In this document: positions 44,554 through 53,452 of the stretch, one piece after another
Layout: each line of letters begins with the position of its first letter
How positions within the stretch are numbered: position 1 is the first letter of the stretch
Source: Myxococcales bacterium
Lineage (GTDB): Bacteria > Myxococcota_A > Polyangia > Polyangiales > Polyangiaceae
Direction: 5' to 3'
Length of the DNA stretch: 64,000 nt
Assembly (NCBI GenBank): GCA_016712525.1
Contig: JADJQX010000001.1
Coordinates: 1,302,001 to 1,366,000, forward strand
Position numbers and translations under genes: made by a program
Notes under the pieces: generated by a model
Database searches by the model: none
What the model saw: only the letters and a program-made list of their open reading frames with translations
What the model was told of the DNA's origin: nothing

Positions 44554-45390
44554 ATGAGTTACCCCAGCCTCCGGATGCTCGGCCTCTTCGTGCTCGGGAT
44601 CGGCGCGGCATCGGCGTGCGCGAACGCGCCGACGGTCGAGCGCGATGACGGCTTCTCGGACGAAATCGTGGAGAAGGAAGCTGGGCCAGGGCCGAAGCCG
44701 CCGGGGCCTCCGCCGGGATCGTTCGGGGACGCGGCGCCCGTCGAGGCGTCGACCCGCGATGCGTCGTGCGCGCCGAGCTTCCGCGGCATCGTGCGCGACT
44801 TCGACGACACCCATCCGGACTTCGAGAAGTTCGTCGGCGACGGAGAGCTGGGCATCGTGGCCGGGACGCTCGGCGCCGACGGAAAACCCGTGTACGTCTC
44901 GAGCGGGACGACGCGGCACACGACGGGCAAAAGCAACTTCGATCAGTGGTTCCGCAACGTGCCCGGCGTGAACGTCGCCATCGACTACGACGTGCCCTTC
45001 GTCGAGACGAACGGCCGGCTCCTCTTCGAGAGCAACGCGTTCTTTCCTATCGACGGGCGGGGCCGAGGGAACCAAGGGCGCGCCCACAACTTCCACTTCA
45101 CGTTCGAGCTCCGCAACCTCTTCTTGTACAGGGGCGGAGAGGTCTTCACCTTCTCGGGGGACGACGATCTGTGGGTCTTCGTGAACGGTCGGCTCGCGAT
45201 CGACCTCGGCGGCGTGCACGACACGAAGCGTGGCTCGATCGACTTCGACGCGCGCGCCGCGGAGCTCGGGCTGGTCAAGGGGAACGTGTACGAGCTCGCC
45301 GTGTTCCAGGCCGAGCGCCACACCCCGGGATCGAACTTCCGCATCGAGACGAGCGTCCTTTTCACGAACTGCGCGCCCGTCGTTCGGTGA
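44554..45390 (+). CDS. Fibro-slime domain lipoprotein
   Basis: 278 residues. The ATG at 44554 gives lipobox ASAC, then a Gly/Pro linker. From about residue 75 it matches the fibro-slime domain (PA14-like beta-barrel): FRGIVRDFDDTHPDFEKF, NFHFTFELRNLFLYRGGEVF, the conserved FSGDDDLWVFVNGRLAIDLGG, and HTPGSNFRIET near the end. Such domains occur in secreted or surface glycan-binding proteins, including myxobacterial ones. Probably an adhesin or a cellulose-type glycan binder. Confidence 0.9.
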   Translation: MSYPSLRMLGLFVLGIGAASACANAPTVERDDGFSDEIVEKEAGPGPKPPGPPPGSFGDAAPVEASTRDASCAPSFRGIVRDFDDTHPDFEKFVGDGELGIVAGTLGADGKPVYVSSGTTRHTTGKSNFDQWFRNVPGVNVAIDYDVPFVETNGRLLFESNAFFPIDGRGRGNQGRAHNFHFTFELRNLFLYRGGEVFTFSGDDDLWVFVNGRLAIDLGGVHDTKRGSIDFDARAAELGLVKGNVYELAVFQAERHTPGSNFRIETSVLFTNCAPVVR

Positions 45391-45519
45391 TGGGTGCCCC
45401 AGGGCGCCGAAGACGGATTCACGACGTGACGCGGACGCCGGCTCTTGTGGGCGGCGGCGGCTCGCCGATGTGCGTGGGGATCGATTGAAGGGCACGTCGC
45501 AAAGGGATAGCGTCGCGGC

Positions 45520-45996
45520 ATGCCAAAGGACGTGACAACGAAGCTCCTCCTCGTCGGTTCGCTCGTCGTTCTGGGCGCGTGCAAGCAGTCGTCGAACCCG
45601 GCGGCGGACGCGGAACCTACGGGGAAGGCGGCCGTGGGCTCGGTGACCGGAGACGAGCGTCCTTCGGCCGCGGCCATCGCGCGAGAGCCCGCTGCGCGGA
45701 TCATGACGCTCAACGAAGCCGCAGCCCTTGCGACTGGCGACCGTCGATCGATCCGGGGTACGCCGCTGCTCGTGACGGCGACCGTGTCCGAAACCCAGCA
45801 AGGACCCGAGGGCTTCGAGTCGAAGGCGATCGTGCGCTTCGTCTCACCCAAGAGGCCCGCTCGGGCCATCGTCGATCTCGGCGCACCGGCGTTCGTTCTT
45901 CCCGTGGTCGGCTCGACTGTCACGCTCCTATGCGATGAGGTCACCTGGATGCCCGCTTTGGGGGCCCTGCAGTTTCAAGACTGCGCCCAGAGGTGA
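45520..45996 (+). CDS. Small lipoprotein, OB-fold-like
   Basis: 158 residues. Lipobox LGAC. The mature part from about residue 60 (LNEAAALATGDRRSIRGTPLLVTATVSET, ARAIVDLGAPAFVLPVVGSTVTLLC) has the order of tRNA_anti-like/OB-fold lipoproteins, in which a five-stranded barrel follows a short helix. It ends LQFQDCAQR. Envelope role unknown. A low-confidence minus-strand gene may overlap its 3' end. Confidence 0.7.
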   Translation: MPKDVTTKLLLVGSLVVLGACKQSSNPAADAEPTGKAAVGSVTGDERPSAAAIAREPAARIMTLNEAAALATGDRRSIRGTPLLVTATVSETQQGPEGFESKAIVRFVSPKRPARAIVDLGAPAFVLPVVGSTVTLLCDEVTWMPALGALQFQDCAQR

Positions 45997-46317
45997 TGGC
46001 GTGCTCACTGTCTTCACCTTGTAGCCAATCGTGGTGCCGACTTGGCCAGCGCAATTCACGCCCCACTCTTTGGGCACTCCGAAATCCCCGTCATCGTCCC
46101 AGTACACGAGCCCGACCTCGAGCCACGGGCAACGCTCCGCGCTCGGATACGTCACGACGCCGAGGCGGCCCCGTGAAGCCCCCGGCTCTCCTTGGTCGGA
46201 CGACGAGTAACTCTTCGCGGGGGCGCCGAGCACGCCGTACGCGAAGGCCGCGACGTGAGCGCGCCAGGCGTCCCTCTCGAGGTAGGTTTCACTTCTCGTT
46301 GCCAGTCGGCGACTCAA
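45928..46317 (-). CDS. Possible small gene after the LRR gene
   Basis: The frame from a TTG at 46317, whose TTGA overlaps the stop of the LRR gene, reads 129 residues with protein-like content (AWRAHVAAFAYGVLG, CPWLEVGLVYWDDDGDFGVP, VNCAGQVGTTIGYKVKT). The start codon is weak and the last 23 codons lie antisense to the lipoprotein gene. It may be a real coupled gene with a rare start, or a remnant that lost its 5' end. Confidence 0.35.
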   Translation of the reverse strand: MSRRLATRSETYLERDAWRAHVAAFAYGVLGAPAKSYSSSDQGEPGASRGRLGVVTYPSAERCPWLEVGLVYWDDDGDFGVPKEWGVNCAGQVGTTIGYKVKTVSTPSPLGAVLKLQGPQSGHPGDLIA

Positions 46318-48146
46318 AAGTCGTCGAGCCAGTGCTCGTTTCGGAACTTCGCGAGGAGCCGCTCGGCCGAGCCGGGCGCGGACAGGGCACCGTAGAGGTC
46401 GAAGGGGTTCCAGTGACGGACCATGTTGCCGTCGACGATGGCGGAGGGGACGGCGCGCTCGACCTTCGCATCTTCGCCCGAGGTGAGGATGCGCGAAAAG
46501 AAGCGGCGCAGAGCCGGGAGGCCCGGGATCCCGCGAGGCATGTCGGCCCAGCGGAGTGGCCCGTAGATCGCGAGGAGCTCGAGGCGCTCGAGGCACGAGA
46601 GATCCAGCGGCAGCGCTATGGTATCGAACGCAAAGAGCCCGAGGCGCCGGAGGGCGCGCATCCGCTCGAGGGGCCGTAGGGCGTCGGCGTCGGCCCTGTA
46701 GGTGTGTACGACCAGCGTCTCGAGGCCGGAGAGCTCGGGCAGCCAGTCCGGTAGACGCTTGACGGAGAGGTGGAGGTGGCGCAGCGCGGGGAGCCCGGCC
46801 ACCCAGCGCGGCAGCTCGTCGCCGTCGAATCCGAGCGTCTCGAGCGGGTGACCCTCGGGGAGCGTGGCCTTCGACGTCCATAGGAATCGGAGGGGCATTC
46901 GGGCCATGTCGTCCGACGTGAGGAACCCATCTGGATAGATGGCGGCCTCGAGCCGGAGCTCGCGCGCGGCCTTCGACCCGGGTCGGCGCCACGACCCCAT
47001 GTCGAGGACGCGTAGGGGCCGGGCGGGACGAGCGAGGAGGTCGGGGGGTGGCTCGTCTCCGCCAAGGCCGAGCACCACCTCGAGCGTGGGGATGCGGAAG
47101 AGGGCCGGATCCCAGCGCGCCGATCTCGAATTGTACCCGAGGTCGATCGCACGGAGCTTCTCGAGGCGCCCGACCTCGGGCGGCAAACCGCGTGGGATGT
47201 TGGTGTCGTAAAGATACAGGATCTCGAGATCGGAGAGCTCGTACACCTCGGGCCAGAGCTCGCGGATCCGATGATGGTAGAGGCCGAGGGCTCGAATCGG
47301 CATCGACGGGAGCGCGCTGCGGAGCTTGGGCGAGATGCTCTTCCCAGCGAACCAACGGCCCCCCAGGTCGAGGACGACCGCGTCCTCGGGGTGGGCCAGG
47401 ATGTGCTTGGCGTCGAGCGCGGTCAGGTATTTCGCGCTCGCGAGATCGGTGTGCGTGGTCGCGTGCGTGACTTGGGCTTTCGCCGTGGGCTTCGCCTTCG
47501 CCTTCGGTTTTGGCTCGCGCTTGGGCCGAACGGCCTCGGGCGCGAGCGGCAAGCTCAGTTTGGCCCGGAGCGCCTGGCATAGATCGCACGCGCAAAGGCC
47601 TCCTCGGACGAGGGCGCGGACGCGCTCCCGGTCCGCCGCGGGCACCTTCGCCAAGGGGTAGACGGAGTCGAACACGCGGAATTCGTGATCGTCCCCAGGG
47701 TCGGGATGGGCCGAAGTGACGGCGAGCTTGGTCCCGAAGTAGAAGATAGGATGGTCGTTCTTGGCGAGGGCTGCCTCGAGGGAGCGTGGCCGAGGTCCGA
47801 GCTCGGCGCCGTGAAGGCGGGCGCGTTCGGAGAGGACGTCCCACATCTCGAGGGCGACGAGCTCCGTCCAGTGCCACGACGCGTCGGCCTCCCCGACGCA
47901 CAAACCGGCGGCGTCACCGAACGAGAACGTGATGTTTCGTTCGTCTGCGAACCAGCTCCCGTCCATGAGGCCGTCGCCGGCCTCCATCGCGAGGTAGGCG
48001 CCCGTGATGTCGCGGAGCCCCTTGCGCTTGGCGAGGGAGTTGATCCGTCGCGAGAGCACACCCCAAATCGTCTCGAGCAGCGCCTTCTGCTGCGCGGCTT
48101 CGTGCGGGCCCCGCTCGAGCGGAATGAAATAGACGACTCCCCCCAT
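46314..48146 (-). CDS. Leucine-rich-repeat protein
   Basis: 610 residues, no signal peptide. The start MGGVVYFIPLERG at 48146 begins a ~230-residue N-terminal domain I do not recognise (ERNITFSFGDAAGLCVGEAD, HPIFYFGTKLAV). A CACDLC pair follows, then a Lys/Pro/Ala tract near residue 240. The C-terminal ~330 residues are leucine-rich repeats: LSDLEILYLYDTNIPRGLP, LEKLRAIDLGYNS, LPALRHLHLSVKRLPDWLP, LSGLETLVVHTY. LRRs of this type mediate protein-protein binding. In bacteria, similar proteins sit near immunity or effector genes; here the context gives no firm clue. Confidence 0.8.
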   Translation of the reverse strand: MGGVVYFIPLERGPHEAAQQKALLETIWGVLSRRINSLAKRKGLRDITGAYLAMEAGDGLMDGSWFADERNITFSFGDAAGLCVGEADASWHWTELVALEMWDVLSERARLHGAELGPRPRSLEAALAKNDHPIFYFGTKLAVTSAHPDPGDDHEFRVFDSVYPLAKVPAADRERVRALVRGGLCACDLCQALRAKLSLPLAPEAVRPKREPKPKAKAKPTAKAQVTHATTHTDLASAKYLTALDAKHILAHPEDAVVLDLGGRWFAGKSISPKLRSALPSMPIRALGLYHHRIRELWPEVYELSDLEILYLYDTNIPRGLPPEVGRLEKLRAIDLGYNSRSARWDPALFRIPTLEVVLGLGGDEPPPDLLARPARPLRVLDMGSWRRPGSKAARELRLEAAIYPDGFLTSDDMARMPLRFLWTSKATLPEGHPLETLGFDGDELPRWVAGLPALRHLHLSVKRLPDWLPELSGLETLVVHTYRADADALRPLERMRALRRLGLFAFDTIALPLDLSCLERLELLAIYGPLRWADMPRGIPGLPALRRFFSRILTSGEDAKVERAVPSAIVDGNMVRHWNPFDLYGALSAPGSAERLLAKFRNEHWLDDF

Positions 48147-48285
48147 GTTCGTATTCGCGGACCTCGGCCCGCGGTCTCCTTTGCTGCGATGGTCGCACGA
48201 CCCAAGCTCGCCCGTCACACTCATCGAGGGACGGGCGACCCTCGCGAGGTGCGTGGGTCGCCCGGAGTTGCGAGAGACGTCCTTT

Positions 48286-48870
48286 TCAGAGGCTCGGGGC
48301 GCCGCGCTTGGCGAGCTCACGCTCGGCGCGCGAGCAGTCCTTCGACCATTTGAGCCAAGCGCCGTTCTTTCGGTAGCAGTAGACGAGGCTGTCCTTCTCG
48401 ACCGTGCTCACGATCGCGATGACGGCGCCGGCCTTGACCGGCTGGCCGTCCTGGCCGCCCTTGATCCTCCACTCGTAGACCGGGGAGCTCGACCAGTCGA
48501 GGTTGATGCCGAGATCACGTCGGCTGTAGCGGATGTAGTTTCCGTCGTTTCCTCGGCGCACACGAATGGCGACCGGCTCGCCGTACTTCACCGGGCCCGA
48601 GCCGGCCTGCCGCTTGATGGTGACGTAGTCGCCGTGCTTCGTGTCCCAGCCGAGGTTGATTCCGCCGAGGGTGCCCTGGCGCTTGTACGTGAGGGAGCTG
48701 CCGGACACGACGCTCTGCAGGTCGAACGTGTCGTCCGAGACGAGGTCTCCCGAGGAGCCCGTGACCACCTTGTAGTCGGGCTGAACCGGAGCCTCCGCCT
48801 GCGCGCCGGCCGTCAAGCTGAGGCCCACCACCGTCATGCACGCCAACACACCGACGATCGATCGTTTCAT
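48286..48870 (-). CDS. Secreted hypothetical protein, trefoil-like
   Basis: 194 residues. The ATG at 48870 has GGAGACGACT upstream and a Sec signal peptide ending AGAQA. The mature part repeats a block of about 45 residues: a strand, then basic-rich YVTIKRQAGSGPVKYGEPVAI, NYIRYSRRDLGINLDW, and W-rich ends, with LGGINLGW and LGINLDW as matching elements. This is the look of a beta-trefoil or agglutinin-like fold. It may bind glycans. Gene separate from the LRR gene by ~140 bp. Confidence 0.72.
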   Translation of the reverse strand: MKRSIVGVLACMTVVGLSLTAGAQAEAPVQPDYKVVTGSSGDLVSDDTFDLQSVVSGSSLTYKRQGTLGGINLGWDTKHGDYVTIKRQAGSGPVKYGEPVAIRVRRGNDGNYIRYSRRDLGINLDWSSSPVYEWRIKGGQDGQPVKAGAVIAIVSTVEKDSLVYCYRKNGAWLKWSKDCSRAERELAKRGAPSL

Positions 48871-49100
48871 AGTCGTCTCCCTCGAAAGTGCGGTGTCGCC
48901 GAGCGCCACACCGTGCCTCACCTCAGTGCAGGGCGCGTGCCACGATGCCGAGCGCCGTGAGCGGCGAAAACCTGGGAAAAACGAGGGTAGGGCGCGCTCC
49001 GCCCGAGGGCGCGCCCAGGGCGGGCCCGCGAGCTCGGGCGGTCCCGTGCGACGCTCGCCACCACGTAGCCCGATCGCGCCGCTCCGCGTACGTTCGGGTC

Positions 49101-50636
49101 ATGCCGAAGCTCGCGCGTCTCGCGCACCTGTCGCTGCTCGCCGTGCTCGCGTCGAGCGGCGTCTACGCATGTGCGGGGGCCACGCCTCCGCGAGAGATGC
49201 CCGCGCCGATCGAGCCGAGCGCCCGTGTGGCCGTAGCCTACGACTCCGGGCCAGACAGCGCGGCCCCGGACAGCGCGGCCCCGGACGCCGCCCACGAGCG
49301 CCCCCCGCCGCGCGGCCGCGACGCGATCGTGACCGCCCTCTCCGAGAGCCCGAACGTCGTCACGCTCGACGGTGTGCCGGCCCTCTTTCCGCCCGCGCTG
49401 AGGCGCAACTTCGTGCTGAAGCACGGCATCTCGCGGCGCGGCGAGCGTGGCCACCTCGTCGAGACGCGCGTGAGCCAGAGCGCCGATCCGGACGCGCCGC
49501 GCGTCATCGCGTGGGACGAGGGGCGCGGCCTCGTCGTGAGCTACAACGGCGGCGGGCCGAAGCAGACGAACGGACAGCGCCTCGACATGCACGAATTCGA
49601 CCTCGAGAGCGGTCGCTTCGAGCTGTCGTCGATCGACTTCCCGATCGCCCCGGGCGCGCCGAAGCTCGAGTCGAGAGGATGCGACACCTGCCACGGCCCA
49701 CGCGCGCGGCCGATCTTCTCCATGTACCCGGATTGGCCGGGCTTCTACGGGTCGGACAACGACGAGCTCTCGCGCAAGGACGTCCCGGTGCAGGCCGCGG
49801 AGCTCGCCGACTACCAGAGGCTCCGCGCGCGCATCCCGAGCCTCCCGCGGTACGCGCCGCTCTTCTCCGATGCCGACGTGCGTGCCCGCTTCGATCGGCC
49901 GCTCTGGGACACGTTCCCCTACCGACCCGACACACGCGAGGACATCCACGCCGTCTCGCGCGCGTTCGCGTTCCGCCCCGGCCTGCGGCTCGGCCTCGTG
50001 CTCGCGCGCATGCAGGCGCGCGCGTTGATCGCCCACGTCGTCCATCACCCGAGGTACACGAAGCTGGGCCCCGCGTTCCTCGCGACGCTGCTCGAGTGCA
50101 GCCTCACGCCGCGAGCGACGGCGCGGGTCTCGAGCGACGCGCGGGAGGCGCTCCAGGAAGCGCCCAAGCTCGTCGGGAAGAAGCTCCACGAGCGTCAGGC
50201 GTGGCGGCTCTTCGACCTCGAGATCCGCGACGTGGATCTTCGTTACGGGTACGGGCACGAAGGCAACGCCTCCGACGACGCGAGCTCGAACCCGATGGCG
50301 ATTGGCTACATCGGCACGTATTGGAATGCCTACTTCGACGGGAGCGCCACGCTGGACGAGCTCGTCGCGAGCGGCCTCCTCGCCGACCTTTCGCGGACGC
50401 ACCCGACGCTCGCGGGCATCGTCACCCCGAGCGGCCTTCGCAAGAAGTACGCGCACCTCACGGAGCGCTTCGTGTTGGACGCCCCCTTCTTCGACGCGAT
50501 GGACCGACTCGGAACCTGGATCCCCATCCCGTACCCGAGCGCGCTCGACAAGGTCCACCACCGCGAAGGGTTCGGGAAGGCGTACCGCGACCAACACGAG
50601 AAGCTCTGCGGAGCGCTCGACGCGCTCCTCGAATGA
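49101..50636 (+). CDS. Mono-heme c-type lipoprotein
   Basis: 511 residues. A signal peptide ends near VYAC, followed by an Asp/Ala/Pro linker. A single heme-c site, CDTCH (Cys194, Cys197, His198), stands within GCDTCHGPRARPIFSMYPDW. The remaining ~300 residues are helical without other heme motifs. Similar large proteins with one CxxCH are known in Proteobacteria as putative outer-membrane or periplasmic cytochromes. It probably binds one heme and takes part in electron transfer outside the inner membrane. Partner unknown. Confidence 0.78.
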   Translation: MPKLARLAHLSLLAVLASSGVYACAGATPPREMPAPIEPSARVAVAYDSGPDSAAPDSAAPDAAHERPPPRGRDAIVTALSESPNVVTLDGVPALFPPALRRNFVLKHGISRRGERGHLVETRVSQSADPDAPRVIAWDEGRGLVVSYNGGGPKQTNGQRLDMHEFDLESGRFELSSIDFPIAPGAPKLESRGCDTCHGPRARPIFSMYPDWPGFYGSDNDELSRKDVPVQAAELADYQRLRARIPSLPRYAPLFSDADVRARFDRPLWDTFPYRPDTREDIHAVSRAFAFRPGLRLGLVLARMQARALIAHVVHHPRYTKLGPAFLATLLECSLTPRATARVSSDAREALQEAPKLVGKKLHERQAWRLFDLEIRDVDLRYGYGHEGNASDDASSNPMAIGYIGTYWNAYFDGSATLDELVASGLLADLSRTHPTLAGIVTPSGLRKKYAHLTERFVLDAPFFDAMDRLGTWIPIPYPSALDKVHHREGFGKAYRDQHEKLCGALDALLE

Positions 50637-50936
50637 CCGCCGTGCCCGCTCCGAGGCCCCGAAACGGACCCCTCCGGGGGCCCACTGTTACGGCGCCGGA
50701 ACAGTGACGTGATCCGAACGATTTCCGATGGTTACTCGATAGTAACTCTGGGTGAGTGGGGCGGTCGCCAGGGCCCGTCGCGAGAGCCGCGTCCGGGCAC
50801 GCGAGCGCCCCCGAAGACGACGTCGTGGCGCCCCTCGTGCACGGCGCCCCGATCCCTTCTCCGCAAGCACCTTGGTGGCGGTCTTGCCCGCCTCCGTGGG
50901 GACTCGCGACGAGCGTGCGGTTCGGAGGCGCCTCGC
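50637..50936. other. Convergent intergenic region
   Basis: Between the cytochrome-like gene and tsaD, which converge. A perfect inverted repeat GTTACT-CGAT-AGTAAC at 50731-50746 could help end transcription on either strand. I see no gene. Confidence 0.5.
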
Positions 50937-51989
50937 TCAGCGCACCCCGCGGCCCTTGCGTGTCTCCCGCGGCAACGACGTGACGCTCGTGGCGGCGAGG
51001 TCGGGGCCGTGCACGACCCCGGCGGTGTGCGCGAGGGCTCCGGCGTAGGCGATCATGGCGGCGTTGTCGGTGGCGCTCGCGAGGTCCGGCAGGTGCGCGA
51101 CCATGCCACGCGCCTCGCAGGCCTCGGTCACACGCGTGCGGAGCTCTCGGTTCGCCGCGACACCGCCGCCAATGACGACGTCGCGTACGCCTTCGCGCAC
51201 GGCGGCCGCGATCACCTTGTCGGTGAGCACCTTGGTCGCCGTGGCTTGGAACGACGCGCACACCGTGGCGAGCGCGTCTCCCGTGGGGACGCCGTACTTC
51301 GCCACGTGCTGCACCACCTGGGTCTTCAGGCCCGAGAAGCTCATGTCGAGCGTCTTCGTGCTGGCCATCGGCGCGAGGAACATCTCAGGGTCTGGCGTGG
51401 CCGTGCGCGCGAGCCGATCGACCACGGGCCCCCCCGGGTACCCGAGGCCGAGGAGCTTCGCGACCTTGTCGAAGGCCTCGCCGGCCGCGTCGTCGCGGGT
51501 GGCGCCGAGCTCGCGAATTTGCTCGGGCAGCGGGCCGTCCACTCGGTAAATCGCCGTGTGCCCGCCCGAGACGAGCAGCGCGACGAACGGTCTCTCGGGG
51601 GGCCTCGCGGGGGCGTCGCCACGACGGAGCTCGTTCGCGAAGAGGTGCCCGACGAGGTGGTCCACGCCGACGAGCGGGATGCCCTTCGCCCACGCGAGGC
51701 CCTTCGCCACTTGCACACCCACGACGAGCGCGCCGACGAGCCCGGGGCGGCACGTGACCGCGACGAGGCCCACGTCGTCGAGCGTCTTCTCGGCCTTCGA
51801 GAGGGCGAGCGTCACCACGTGCGGCAGGTTCGTCAGGTGATCCCGCGAGGCGAGCTCGGGGATGACCCCGCCGTACGGGGCGTGGAGGGCGACCTGGCTC
51901 TCGACCACGTCGGAGAGCACGCGGCCCTCGTGGTCGACGAGCGCGGCGGCCGTCTCGTCGCACGAGGTCTCGATGCCGAGCACGATCAT
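50937..51989 (-). CDS. tsaD: tRNA N6-adenosine threonylcarbamoyltransferase
   Basis: Transfers threonylcarbamoyl to A37 of ANN-decoding tRNAs (t6A), with TsaB and TsaE, in the cytoplasm. 350 residues is the standard length. The start MIVLGIETSCDETAAAL at 51989 matches the family exactly. Metal ligands His111 and His115 lie in DHLVGHLFA; VSGGHTAIY and SFSGLKTQVV are further signatures, and GGGVAANRELR marks the nucleotide site. An essential core gene, so this flank is chromosomal backbone. Confidence 0.96.
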   Translation of the reverse strand: MIVLGIETSCDETAAALVDHEGRVLSDVVESQVALHAPYGGVIPELASRDHLTNLPHVVTLALSKAEKTLDDVGLVAVTCRPGLVGALVVGVQVAKGLAWAKGIPLVGVDHLVGHLFANELRRGDAPARPPERPFVALLVSGGHTAIYRVDGPLPEQIRELGATRDDAAGEAFDKVAKLLGLGYPGGPVVDRLARTATPDPEMFLAPMASTKTLDMSFSGLKTQVVQHVAKYGVPTGDALATVCASFQATATKVLTDKVIAAAVREGVRDVVIGGGVAANRELRTRVTEACEARGMVAHLPDLASATDNAAMIAYAGALAHTAGVVHGPDLAATSVTSLPRETRKGRGVR

Positions 51990-52035
51990 CGCGCACCTTC
52001 TCCCACGAGGCAGGGCGCGCGACAAGTACCCGAGA

Positions 52036-52938
52036 TCACGGGCACTTCGGTGTCCACACGTCGGGCCCGAAGACCTCGGCCACGAGCGCGTGCAGCGCAG
52101 GATCGTAGGCGAGGAGCTCGGCGCGCGTGTTCACGTCGTTGTGGATTCCGTTCGGCGGGCTCGCCTGGAGGTTCGTGTCGAAGTACGACTGCACGCCCTC
52201 GGCGAAGTACTCCTCGACGTTCGAGCCCGCGTAGGTGTCCTTCCATTTTCCGGCGGCGATCGCGCTCCTGTAGGCCGTGTCGAGGCGGCCTTGGAACGTC
52301 GTGTCGGCGAAGGTGACGCCGAGGTTCACGATGCCGTGCGAGAGCTCGTGCACGAGGATGTTCTCGCCGACGTACGGGTCCTTCGTGTCGCAGAGGAGGT
52401 TCTCTTCGGCGCACGACGTGGCGGGGCGCGCGACGGTTCCGCCGAGGCCGCGGGCGCGCACGTTCCAGTCGGTGCCGGGGAAGGCTTGGTAGAGATCGGC
52501 GTGCTCGGGGACGTCGGTCGTCACCTCGCTGCGGGCCATCACGGCGAGGCGTGCCTTCTTCGACGTCATCGCGGCGCGCACGTCCGAGCGGAACGAGAGC
52601 ATCTTGGAGGCGATGCGGCAGGCTTGGCGGAGGGCGCCGTCGCTCACCTTGTCGGAGGCGACGACGGGAAGGCCGGTCGCGTCGAGGTGCTTCTTGTAGA
52701 AGGGGGAGAGGCCGAGCGCGGCGGGCGGGGGCGCGATGGGCGCGTCGCATCCCGTGGCGATGGGCGCGTCGGGTGCGGAGGCGTCGACGCCCGGGGCTGC
52801 ATCGGCCGTCGGGGGGCTTGCGGCGTCGGCCACGGGGACGTCGGCGTCCGGCGTGGGCTGCGTGGCCGGCGTCGTCACCAGGGTGCACGCGACGAGGGTG
52901 GCGAGCGGCACGACGGCCAGGAGATTCGCGAGGCGCAT
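52036..52938 (-). CDS. HExxH metallopeptidase-like lipoprotein
   Basis: 300 residues. The ATG at 52938 gives lipobox LVAC; an ATG at 52953 adds five residues. An Asp/Ala/Pro linker runs to about residue 65. The zinc site is readable: HELSH (197-201) and, about 40 residues on, VEEYFAEG with the third ligand (Glu242 or 243), the gluzincin-like spacing seen in lethal-factor-like and related secreted peptidases. It probably acts on proteins at the cell surface. The start of tsaD lies 46 bp beyond its stop on the same strand. Confidence 0.82.
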   Translation of the reverse strand: MRLANLLAVVPLATLVACTLVTTPATQPTPDADVPVADAASPPTADAAPGVDASAPDAPIATGCDAPIAPPPAALGLSPFYKKHLDATGLPVVASDKVSDGALRQACRIASKMLSFRSDVRAAMTSKKARLAVMARSEVTTDVPEHADLYQAFPGTDWNVRARGLGGTVARPATSCAEENLLCDTKDPYVGENILVHELSHGIVNLGVTFADTTFQGRLDTAYRSAIAAGKWKDTYAGSNVEEYFAEGVQSYFDTNLQASPPNGIHNDVNTRAELLAYDPALHALVAEVFGPDVWTPKCP

Positions 52939-53452
52939 CTTCGGAGCATACACCTCGGGTTTTCGCGTCGCGCCTCAGTCCTCGCAGCGGGGTCGCGTCG
53001 GGAGAGCACGACCTCTTCCTCGACCGCACCGTCGGGGGGGACGATCTTGGGCCGCACGGCGCGAATGCCGGGCCGCGTCGGTGTGTCGCTCGGTCGACCC
53101 TGCCAGTGTCGCGGGGTGGAGTCGGGGGCGCTGTCTTCGGGGGCCACGAGCATGCGCGCCGTGATGACGTCGGCATGCCACGGCAAAGGGCCGCGAATCC
53201 CGGAAGGTGGACGATGCCCGTGGACCTCTCGTGAGGCTTCGAGGCCGCGCGGCGTGAGGTGCCGGCGCAGCATGTTCGGTTGCCGGTAGCTCACGTGGCC
53301 GACGGGCCGACCGAGGCCCGAACCGACCCGTGAGGACCGACCGCCGACCCGTGAGGACCGACCGACGTTCGCGCCAAACACATGAAATGAATCAATTTAC
53401 GCGCCAAGGCATGCCCGAACGGCATCCGCGTCAAATTCCGCCCGCCGTGCCG
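52939..53452. other. Intergenic region with GGTCGG-type repeats
   Basis: Holds tandem copies of a ~17-bp unit (GACCCGTGAGGACCGACCG, twice, about 53325-53365) and, at 53358-53377 on the minus strand, one copy of the dispersed motif TTGGCGCGAACGTCGGTCGG. A minus frame from 53270 down to about 52970 has fairly protein-like residues (VITARMLVAPEDSAPDS, IVPPDGAVEEEVVLSRRDP), but it has no good end or ribosome site, so I do not call it. Confidence 0.5.
53358..53377 (-). repeat. Dispersed motif TTGGCGCGAACGTCGGTCGG, copy a
   Basis: Exact 20-bp match to copies b and c, on the minus strand, followed by short GGTCGG-containing repeats. Confidence 0.85.

Noticed and set aside
44146..45801. Long minus frame opposite the fibro-slime gene
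   Set aside because: Antisense shadow; the opposite strand carries clear domain motifs.
52875..53270. Minus-strand gene before the metallopeptidase
   Set aside because: Composition is partly protein-like, but the frame runs on into the metallopeptidase gene, has no ribosome site and matches nothing I know.
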